Source: Bedellia somnulentella (taxonomy: Eukaryota > Arthropoda > Insecta > Lepidoptera > Bedelliidae). From it: a stretch of 64,000 nucleotides of DNA. Under the pieces are notes generated by a model. The model saw nothing but the letters and a program-made list of their open reading frames with translations. It was not told the DNA's origin and did not search any database. The position numbers and the translations under genes are program-made. The DNA is taken from assembly GCA_963576735.1 (NCBI GenBank), contig OY755189.1, positions 1,426,001-1,490,000 of the forward strand. Reading direction: 5' to 3'. Positions 11,601 to 23,600 of this stretch are shown here, piece after piece; position 1 is the stretch's first letter, and each line of letters begins with the position of its first letter.

Positions 11601-14600
11601 TTCTCACCTATCCGCCTCCAAGCTCATCTCGTACGCCTCGTCCTGCTCTCTCTTCACCTTCTGTCTTGCCTCTCGCTCGTTCTCCGTCTTGGCGTCCTGC
11701 TCGCGCGCCACGCTGAACCGCTCGATCGCCTCCACTAGCTGCCCTACCAACTCTGATACGCCTACGTTGCCTGGGTATATAATAAAAGATTCGTGTTTTT
11801 ATACTCACAATCAATAAAAAAAACATAAATATTCCCATGTAGTGCCGGTTTAGCATGTCATTACAATGTTACCACGGGTATCGAAAGAGGCGAATAAGGG
11901 CTGATGAGGCTTTTTTAAGTGGCTTTTGGGCGGTTGGAGCCCATCACCAACGATATGAGGCTGAGGAGCTCTAAAGCTCTGGCTACCGCTTTTTGGGATT
12001 TATGACCGTGAGTATATGTATGTATGTTATAATTACTCCACCTACAGTTGATGACGCAGTATATCTCGGTGTTGGAGCGCACCCGCATGATGAGTATAGC
12101 AACCTAACTAATATATATATGTGCACGCACCGTTGATGACGCAGTATATCTCGGTGTTGGAGCGCACCCGCATGATGAGTATAGCAACCTAACTAATATA
12201 TATATGTGCACGCACCGTTGATGACGCAGTATATCTCGGTGTTGGAGCGCACCCGCATGATGAGTATAGCAACCTAACTAATATATATATGTGCACGCAC
12301 CGTTGATGACGCAGTATATCTCGGTGTTGGAGCGCACCCGCATGATGAGTATAGCAACCTAACTAATATATATATGTGCACGCACCGTTGATGACGCAGT
12401 ATATCTCGGTGTTGGAGCGCACCCGCATGATGAGTATAGCAACCTAACTAATATATATATGTGCACGCACCGTTGATGACGCAGTATATCTCGGTGTTGG
12501 AGCGCACCCGCATGATGAGTATAGCAACCTAACTAATATATATATGTGCACGCACCGTTGATGACGCAGTATATCTCGGTGTTGGAGCGCACCCGCATGA
12601 TGAGTATAGCAACCTAACTAATATATATATGTGCACGCACCGTTGATGACGCAGTATATCTCGGTGTTGGAGCGCACCCGCATGATGAGTATAGCAACCT
12701 AACTAATATATATATGTGCACGCACCGTTGATGACGCAGTATATCTCGGTGTTGGAGCGCACCCGCATGATGAGTATAGCAACCTAACTAATATATATAT
12801 GTGCACGCACCGTTGATGACGCAGTATATCTCGGTGTTGGAGCGCACCCGCATGATGAGTATAGCAACCTAACTAATATATATATGTGCACGCACCGTTG
12901 ATGACGCAGTATATCTCGGTGTTGGAGCGCACCCGCATGATGAGTATAGCAACCTAACTAATATATATATGTGCACGCACCGTTGATGACGCAGTATATC
13001 TCGGTGTTGGAGCGCACCCGCATGATGAGCATAGCAACCTAACTAATATATATATGTGCACGCACCGTTGATGACGCAGTATATCTCGGTGTTGGAGCGC
13101 ACCCGCTTGATGAGTATAGCAACCTAACTAATATATATATGTGCACGCACCGTTGATGACGCAGTATATCTCGGTGTTGGAGCGCACCCGCATGATGAGC
13201 ATAGCAACCTAACTAATATATATATGTGCACGCACCGTTGATGACGCAGTATATCTCGGTGTTGGAGCGCACCCGCTTGATGAGTATAGCAACCTAACTA
13301 ATATATATATGTGCACGCACCGTTGATGACGCAGTATATCTCGGTGTTGGAGCGCACCCGCTTGATGAGTATAGCAACCTAACTAATATATATATGTGCA
13401 CGCACCGTTGATGACGCAGTATATCTCGGTGTTGGAGCGCACCCGCATGATGAGCATAGCAACCTAACTAATATATATATGTGCACGCACCGTTGATGAC
13501 GCAGTATATCTCGGTGTTGGAGCGCACCCGCATGATGAGTATAGCAACCTAACTAATATATATATGTGCACGCACCGTTGATGACGCAGTATATCTCGGT
13601 GTTGGAGCGCACCCGCATGATGAGTATAGCAACCTAACTAATATATATATGTGCACGCACCGTTGATGACGCAGTATATCTCGGTGTTGGAGCGCACCCG
13701 CATGATGAGTATAGCAACCTAACTAATATATATATGTGCACGCACCGTTGATGACGCAGTATATCTCGGTGTTGGAGCGCACCCGCATGATGAGTATAGC
13801 AACCTAACTAATATATATATGTGCACGCACCGTTGATGACGCAGTATATCTCGGTGTTGGAGCGCACCCGCATGATGAGTATAGCAACCTAACTAATATA
13901 TATATGTGCACGCACCGTTGATGACGCAGTATATCTCGGTGTTGGAGCGCACCCGCATGATGAGTATAGCAACCTAACTAATATATATATGTGCACGCAC
14001 CGTTGATGACGCAGTATATCTCGGTGTTGGAGCGCACCCGCATGATGAGTATAGCAACCTAACTAATATATATATGTGCACGCACCGTTGATGACGCAGT
14101 ATATCTCGGTGTTGGAGCGCACCCGCATGATGAGTATAGCAACCTAACTAATATATATATGTGCACGCACCGTTGATGACGCAGTATATCTCGGTGTTGG
14201 AGCGCACCCGCATGATGAGCATAGCAACCTAACTAATATATATATGTGCACGCACCGTTGATGACGCAGTATATCTCGGTGTTGGAGCGCACCCGCTTGA
14301 TGAGTATAGCAACCTAACTAATATATATATGTGCACGCACCGTTGATGACGCAGTATATCTCGGTGTTGGAGCGCACCCGCATGATGAGCATAGCAACCT
14401 AACTAATATATATATGTGCACGCACCGTTGATGACGCAGTATATCTCGGTGTTGGAGCGCACCCGCTTGATGAGTATAGCAACCTAACTAATATATATAT
14501 GTGCACGCACCGTTGATGACGCAGTATATCTCGGTGTTGGAGCGCACCCGCATGATGAGTATAGCAACCTAACTAATATATATATGTGCACGCACCGTTG

Positions 14601-17600
14601 ATGACGCAGTATATCTCGGTGTTGGAGCGCACCCGCTTGATGAGTATAGCAACCTAACTAATATATATATGTGCACGCACCGTTGATGACGCAGTATATC
14701 TCGGTGTTGGAGCGCACCCGCATGATGAGTATAGCAACCTAACTAATATATATATGTGCACGCACCGTTGATGACGCAGTATATCTCGGTGTTGGAGCGC
14801 ACCCGCATGATGAGTATAGCAACCTAACTAATATATATATGTGCACGCACCGTTGATGACGCAGTATATCTCGGTGTTGGAGCGCACCCGCATGATGAGT
14901 ATAGCAACCTAACTAATATATATATGTGCACGCACCGTTGATGACGCAGTATATCTCGGTGTTGGAGCGCACCCGCATGATGAGCAGCAGCGCGGGCAGC
15001 CGCTCCACCGGGATGGAGCGCACCGTCATGCTGGCCACCGGGCCCAGCGCGCGGGAGATCGAGTTTAGCAACCTAGGAAAAAAGATATTACGTTCAGAGA
15101 TTGAATATGTGAGCAATCAATATATAACAGCTTCTAATAACACCACCAACCTTGTTTCATAATTTCCCCACGCAACTTCCAAAAGTGACTGAGGAATTTC
15201 TAATTCCCTAGCTCTGGCTATCTTTAAGGGATTTATAGCCATGAGAAGGTACCAAAATTTATTTACTAATGTTCTATGTGTTGTTATCATATTTTATTTT
15301 TGCTATTTCTGTTTTTTCTCCTCAATAAATAAATATATGTATGTCTGATGACACCACATAACAAGGTGAGTCAGTAGCCGCTTTTGTCGATTCAACCGTA
15401 TGAGTATTATACACATCATACTGACGTTAAACATACATGTAGCCAAAGCAACAGAAAGCCAAAGAATTAGAAATTTGTCAGCCACTTGATTATCAATTAA
15501 AAGATGAAACTGAAGAAGTGATGGGTATTGAGCTACATCGCCCAATAATCTCTTAGAAACCCAAACTCTTATGGACTAACAGATTAAAATAAGTTAATGC
15601 AATCCTCATAGAGAACTTAACTAAATAGAGCGGAACTCAAACGTAGTTCAGTACCAAAATTGCTAAAATAATTCTGCTAAAAGCAAATTGTTGAGACGTT
15701 CTCAAATAATCCTTAATTCAGTCTCCGGCTCAAAGGCGAAGATTCCAGAGCCGCGTCGCTCTCAACAAAGGAAGCAAATCAGCTGTCACTACATTTTGTA
15801 TAAAAATGCCGACACACGCTCATTTCACCCCCTTTTCTTTCTCATCTACAACTATAACTAACCAGAAGACACTAACGTTTAATATTGTATAAAGTTCACC
15901 TCATAAATTGTAATACAGATGTTAATAGCATTAGAATCAGTAAAATCTAAGTCAACAAATAGACAGTTTTTATTTCTGCATCCAAAACCATCGAGAGGCT
16001 CCTACGAGGCGCGTTTCATGTTAGTGGACGCGGAGCAGACGCACAAGGGTTCCTCCCATTCAAAAATTGTCAAAATTGTTCCTTCGCTCGGATTGGTTTC
16101 TGACTTTTAGTTGTTCATACATTTGCCCAGCTAAGTCAGCGGCATTAAACTGAATCCCTTACGGATAGTAACATTCTTCGTTTCTTCTCTATTTAGTAAA
16201 GTTCTTTATGGTTATTCTATGTTGACTCCACACAGAACACGTAGATATGTGAACATAGCAATATTTTGCAAGTCCTCATGTGCATTCAAGAAGCCACGGC
16301 AATTTTGAATGTTTTATAGGTGATTTAATTATATAAGTACGCTCTTTACTCTTACTTTACTTAACTCTATAATTTCAATTCTTTTTTTATTAAATTAAAC
16401 TTAGCTTACAGGATTACAGGATATAAAGTCAAAAGTCAAAAAGTTTATTTTTCAAAATTAAGTTAAAAATTAACATTTTTTGAACGTCAAATTTTTTTAA
16501 ATTTATCATTAGTCCGTTGCTTCGGAAGGTGTTCGTAAAGAGAAGAAGCAACAAAGAAACTCTTTACATTCACATTTTTTCATTTTTTCAAAACATGGTT
16601 TGTACAATTTCAGTTTATTAACATGTTTTTACTTTATAAAAGATTTTCTATGCGACAAAACCAAACGCTAGTTTGACATATTTAAAATAAATTGTCCATC
16701 ACAAAAACCAATCACATAACGTGAGAAGAAAAATCCTCACCAGACAATTATTCCTAGGAATAACGAGGGAAGATTTATAGCTTTACGGACACGGTCATGT
16801 GCGCGTTGGGTCCTTGTCGTTTAAAAAATCTTGAACACTGTAGTAAGACTTCTTTAAAAGCATGGCTTTTATTGCCTTTTTAAAAGATGCCACAGGCAAT
16901 TTCAATATGTCAGAAGGAAGTTTGTTGAACATTTTCAGGGATAGTCCCATAAAGGAGTTACTTACTTTATTAAGTCTCCACTTCGGTACGTGAAGTTTGT
17001 CCTTATTTCGAGTGTTAACAGTATGCCTATCACTAACTTTACTAAATTGGCCTATATTCTTTTTGGCATACATTAAATTCTCAAATATGTATTGGCAAGG
17101 GACAGTTAAAATGCCAATTTCTTTAAATTTTTCGCGCAACGAATACCTCGACCTCAACATGTAAATAGATCGGATAGCTCGCTTTTGTAAGACGAAAACT
17201 TTATGAACATCAGCCGCTTTACCCCATAATAAAATACCGTACGACATAATACTATGAAAATAACTGAAATACACAATGCGAGCTGTTTCTACGTCTGCTA
17301 TTTCTCTAATATTACATATGTTTTGTCTGGCTAGTCCTTCTAGGGATTTATAGCCGTGAGCATATGTATGTTTTGTCTCAAACAATTTATCTAAAATAAA
17401 TAAACTGGCGATCCAAAAGTTAGCTATAGCGAATTCATATTTTTTTTGCTTCCACACCTTATTTAAAAAACGTATACTCACATATTATTATTACTAGGAT
17501 CAGTGAGATCCCATCCATAGAGCAGAAAGTTGGCCGCCAAAGTCTGAAGCACGGTGTCGCAGCCAAGAAGATGTGCGCAGAACACGTTGGATAGCACTGA

Positions 17601-20600
17601 CTGTTCGTGGTGTAGATATACGCCTAGGAGCTTGCGCTGAGAAGAAATAGATACATATGTATTTATATTGGGAATAGATTGATCAATATATGCTATGTAA
17701 TAAAAAATGCAAGCGTCCGAAGTATGAAGAACAAATGAGCATTTATGAAAAGATTAATGGATGTAAACGGAGCTAGAGAGTTTTGCCAGGACCGTACAAA
17801 GTGGCGATCGAAGTCTTTGCCTAACCTAATGGGAAATAATGGCGTGAGTAAGTGTATGTATATGTAAATATAATGTATCAAATCCGAGAAGATGAGAAGA
17901 AGATGTGCGCAGAACACTTTGGATAGGACTGACTGTTCGTGGTGCAGATATACGCCTAGGAGTTTACGCTGGGAATAAATACGTAATGAAATGAAATGAA
18001 ATGATTTATTTCTTCAGTAAATACAGGTTCAAAAAAGTTGTTGGTTACATAATTTCAGTCCATTACCGTATTTTGCCATTGATGGCGTCTGAAGTTTGAT
18101 TGGTACAAAATTATTTTATGAATTATTAAATGTATGAATTACAAATTATTTATTATATATTCTGTGATGAACAGTTCTGGATACAGACTGATTTCACCAT
18201 GTAATTTAATTAGAAATAATGTATTTAGTCTGTGTCTGTTGTTTGTCCAAAATAAATAAATAAATAAATATTATTAAATTCCAAAGTAATAAAATTACAA
18301 GTTATAAGAAAATACAAATTAGAATAAGAATAAATGTAAACAATATCTTAAACTATTTCACCAAGCAGCTCAAATTAGGTTTATTACTTGTCACAGATCA
18401 TTATATATAGGTATATTATTGATAGGTAAATATACGGATATAAATCCCAAAAACGGGTAGCCAGAGCTTCAGAATTATAAATCTTCCAACAATCACTTTA
18501 AAACCATAATCTCTTAAGTCGTCTTTTAGGAAATGGTTTAGTGCTATTCGAAGCCGACACTACACAGTAACAATATATTCTACACACATAAATAATATTT
18601 TATACCATGAAACAATAAGTTATATTCATCATATGAATGTTGCTCTCCAAGGGATTCAAACCAGGAACCTGCAGATTTAAAAGTTAGACCTACCAAACCA
18701 ACTAGACCACCGAAGTCATCAAATATGGTAATGCTATTCTACCCCAATACCCAAGAACATCCATGTAATATATACTTACATCTTGCGCAGGTTTAAGACA
18801 AGCTTCTTTGATCGCATCTTGCAGAGTGCCTTCAAAGAAGTTAGGTGTGTTTGGTCCGTAGCGAGCTTTGAACCGCTGGGAGAACTCTATGCAGCCTATC
18901 GTCTCGTCTTCTACGTTTGGGGACACTGGAATGTAAGGGGATTATGTTAGGAACTAGATTTCTTTAATTAACCAGATTTACAAGATAAAAAACGTAATAT
19001 ATTTAAGACAAAAGTGTCTGAAGTGAAATTCTTCGTAAGATTGGATGAAAAGGTAAAAAGTCATTTAACAGCTTTGCGTTTTCGAAATGGCGCCGAACGT
19101 TTCCGCTGTTTGACATTCTACAGATAATTTGCCGGATCTGTAACTATATAAGTTACATACCATACATTAGAATGCATCTAATGAGAATTTATTTTTTATA
19201 CTTATTTATATTTCAACTCAATTATGCGTTGGAGCAATAAATATCTTTCTTTCTTTTAAAATAATGAAGAAGTTTTATACTTACTCAAAGGTTGTAATCG
19301 TTCCGACTGCACCAGATCCACAAACATGTCATCTTCAGCATTGAAACCTGCTGAGTCTTCTATTTCTTCTACTGAGCTATGTTCGCTGTCTGAACTTTCC
19401 ACTATGATCTGTGAACACAATAAGAGGTTATTACTCTTAGCGCAAATTGAGTCATTAATTAAAATTGATGCATTTATATTATTGACTGATGCATATTAAT
19501 TTCATAAGAAGATATCAAACTGATACATTGATAATAACATAACATAAACGTTCACGCCGAATATCCCCGAAGGGGTTGGCATAGGTACTAATACTTTTGA
19601 ACATCACGTGACTTTGTCACCCGGTGTTCAGAGTACCCACGTTTTGCATGGACAGTGTACTCACGTGATAGGGGGCAGGCCTATCGCCGTTTTGTACGAA
19701 TACACTGTCACATGGCTAAGTACAACTCAGCCATGTGGGTTTCCTCACGATGTTTTCCCTCACCGTTAACAACCATGATAAATTAACCACACATGTCTTT
19801 AGAAAAGACAAATTGGTGTAGGCCCGACCCAGGATTTGAACACTAGTCGTTTGCACGATAACCGAGTGTTCTACCCACTGGGCTATCACGGTTGCTAATG
19901 TATAAGGAATTGACAGCAGTGCATTGAAATTTCACCTTAGCAAGCATACATTTATCATTTGAAACTATATTCTGTCCCCACGATGGAGTGCAAACCTACC
20001 CTGAAGGGTGTTCCACCAAATTTTATATAATTAGTATTTTACACTTATTATTGCTGTTAGTTTGTTCTTTATATAACAGTTAATTATTCAATACAAAAAA
20101 ACCTTTTCTTTTCTTGCTCCTTTGCTGAATACATACATACATATACTCACGCCATTAGTTCCCATTGGGGTAGGCAGAGACTATCGATCGCCACTTCGCA
20201 CGATCCTGACAAACCTCTCTAGCTTTGTTTACATCCATCAATCTTTTCATACATGCTCTTTTATTCCTCATACTTCGGACGCCGGCCTTTTTTGAGCACA
20301 CTCTCAATTTGGTCCAAGTGTGTTCTGCTGGATAATACTCCACTATAATATATAAAATAACCTTACCCTCTTATATTCCCGTTGTCGGTTAACATTGGCT
20401 CGCTTGACAGTCAACTCGTGCTCAGGTAATGTGAGTCCCACCATCGCTAGCACGGTGTCTTCCAAACCCATCACCGTTGGCCAGCCTGTCCATACCTTGG
20501 GGGAAATAGGGGTTTTATATTTAGGAATATTTATTTTTTTACATAGAAATAATCTCAGGATAGAGTGAGTTACTATCATCATCATATGTGCTTTCCCTGA

Positions 20601-23600
20601 AATTAAAGTTTGAAGTCAATATACAAAATACAATATTTTCACACTTTATTCTTCTGTAAGTATATCTCGACCTCAGAAGCATTAGGTCGTATGTGCAAGT
20701 ACGTCAAAAATGGTTTATTAATCCAATGAACTCAGTTTTTTCAGCTCTTTCCGTCGATCTGACTCTCACATTACTATCTTAACTCGTTGCTAAATTACCA
20801 CACATGCATAAGGTCGTATGTCAACTATTTTCGCATTCTGGAGAAGCATTTGGTTGTAACGTTAAATTTGACCTTTTGCCATTTAAGAAGTATCATAAAA
20901 ATAAGTCGTATCAATAGTTACGGATTTCTGCCTTAAACTAAATTATACTCAGACTAACCCTGTATCTTCGCTTACGATATTATGCTTCGGTAAGTTTTGT
21001 ACTAGATTATATTTGTATTTCGAGATACAACTTTATGCCTCCCAAAAAAAACAATACTTAAAGTTTAAGCTAACATACGACTTTATGCTTCGCATGCATT
21101 ATCAATGGATTAGTTTTGTATCTTAAGGTACAACGTTATGCTTGGGACGTCATGGATATTTTGTGTTGTTTTTCAAATGTATTTGCAGATACAACTTAAT
21201 GTTACTATAAAATTGTAACTTTTACCTACAAAACTTTACGGAAATTGAGATCCGTCGGTTTCGTCACCCTTAAGAAATGCTCGGGCTTGCTCGTATTAAG
21301 ACTACCGACCAAGGTCGTGGTAGCAGCAGCGGTGCGCTTTTGAGTAATAGTTACCGGCAAGCGCGCAGAGGACTTAAATAATTCATTTTAAATCTTTTTA
21401 TTAATAATCATAGGCTATAAGTTGCTATATAATCATTCCTGTGAAGTTTAAATAATCCATAATACGTGTTTCTTTTATAAAATGGATGAAGTAAACCATG
21501 TAAGTACCTACAAACTATTACCTCGTTTTACCAATATTTCAACTTTTTATAAATTGTTTATATGATAGGCTTTTAAACTTTTGTACACTTTTATAAAATT
21601 GAAATGGTCCCTTTGTATTTTTTTGCAGAACGAAGAGTTTGCTCAGTTACTTTTGAAGAGAAAAAAAAGGTGAAAAGTGCAATTTGAACTCGCGTGAAGA
21701 GGGTTCCGTACGATTTACCATGTTATTTTAAAATCATGGACTTCTTATAGGTTTTCCTATAATCTATAGGGAGAAAACTAATTTCTGTATTTTTTTAAAA
21801 TTTTAGGTTCAGTAGTTTTGGAGATAAGGGGGGGAATGGTCAATTTTCGTCTATTTTCTTGGATAACTTGGAAACTATTTATTTTAAAATTACAAAAAAA
21901 TACATTTAAGATCTTCTCAACAAGACCTTTCATTTAATATGCAGCGCGATGCAGTTTTCGTTTTAATTTTCCCCTTTCCCTCAAAAATGACCCCCCATAT
22001 ACAGATTTCATCTGCTCAGTCACACCTCTGTATTTGGGTCACAGGAATTGATATGTGTACCAAATTTCAACTTAATCGGTCTAATAGATTCGGAGATAAT
22101 TGACTGTAAGCGACGGACGGACAGACACAGGAGTGATCCTATAAGGGTTCCGTTTTTGTATTCAGACGTACGGAACCCTAAAAATTACTTGATTTAAGAG
22201 AAAAAGCAAGAGAACTGAATAACATTGAGATAGAAGATGACCGACAGTTGGTCATCAACCATCATGGTAGTTGATCTATCTATTATCGAATGAATACCCT
22301 CTGCCAAAACTTTGTGCTGTTTATGTAGGCAGCTGGAATTCATCTTTTTATGGCCAAGTGTTTCTTCATTCAATGGATCTGTCTAATATTGCCTTGTTTT
22401 GATAATAACAGTGACAATTTGCTCAATAATACTACAACAAATTAATTTAATAACTGTAGCGCAGCATTTTTGAGAGATTTTTGTAGCTGTGAGTAAAGGT
22501 ATTGATAACCAAGGTTTGAACTGTAATTACTTATAATTTAATATATTTTTTGTTCATGAAAACCTCATGTGGGGATTATTACTAAGAAATAAAGAATTAA
22601 TAAAGGAAAGAAAAAATTCCCCTATGTATACGCCCCCGAATATGAATAATAAATTATTTCTTAAAAATCTGAAACGATGGTTAACTGTAATGTGTTTTTA
22701 CTCCGTAAATGAATATTTTAATTTTAAAGATGTTTTATAAAAATATATATTATTATAATTTATTAATTGAGTAACTTGACATTGATATAGATTGGACCTT
22801 TTATTATTATTTTTTTTTTCATTGAGTTGGTTACTTTTGTTTTAATTTTAGCTTCTTTAAAATGTATGACATTTTATAAGTTAAATTGATCAGGTATAGA
22901 TTTTATTAATGTGTGTGTGTTTAATTTAAAAAAAAAACATAATTAATTATAGATTTGTATGTCAAGTGTCTTGACGGAACATGTACTAAAATTACCTTTA
23001 AGATAAGATCTAATTCCATGTGCCATGCAAATAAATATTATTTCATTATTTCATTTCATTTCATTTCATTTCCGTCGCTCTTGCGCGGCTTCGAATCTCG
23101 CCGGTGTGTCGAAACAATTTATCTAAACAATTAACCACAATTTTTTTCTCAAGGGGCACAAACATATGGAAGTAGACCAAGTGCATTCCCAAATAGAAAG
23201 AAAAAAGAATACTCTTAAAACCATGGAGATTGCGATTCCGAGGAAGTGGTCGCAGTTCATAAGAATCTGTAGTGGTTCTAAAAGAAAATTTCTGGTTTAC
23301 GATATGGAGTTCAGTCATTTCAAAGATTTCACAACTTTACATAAAAAGAACGCTCCGTATATTTTGAGAAAAAGAAATATTGATGGATATGATTTTAAGA
23401 TTTCTGAGTATGTTTGGCTGCAGTTAAGAAAGGAAACCCCTGGGATTTTACATTATAAAACAAATTTTGAAGAAGATTTTTTGCAGGTTTCTTTTTTACA
23501 AACTGCTAACTATGTCGTATATCCAGACCACTTGCCATAACTAAGATACACTCAAAACGCAATATCAGAAGCAAACTATCGCGATTTACTAAAACTTCTT

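Noticed and set aside
11480..11716. Plus-strand open frame rich in Pro/Ser near 11.6 kb
   Set aside because: Antisense of FAF1 exon 12, whose GC-rich coiled-coil codons leave the other strand open.
12041..14984. CRISPR-like regular repeat array
   Set aside because: The 85-bp units abut with no variable spacers, there are no cas genes, and the unit is derived from a eukaryotic exon; it is a satellite.
14926..15162. Plus-strand open frame over FAF1 exon 11
   Set aside because: It is the antisense shadow of exon 11; phases and domain match support the minus strand only.
15919..16110. 63-codon plus-strand frame in FAF1 intron 10
   Set aside because: No homology, no neighbouring signals, length expected by chance.
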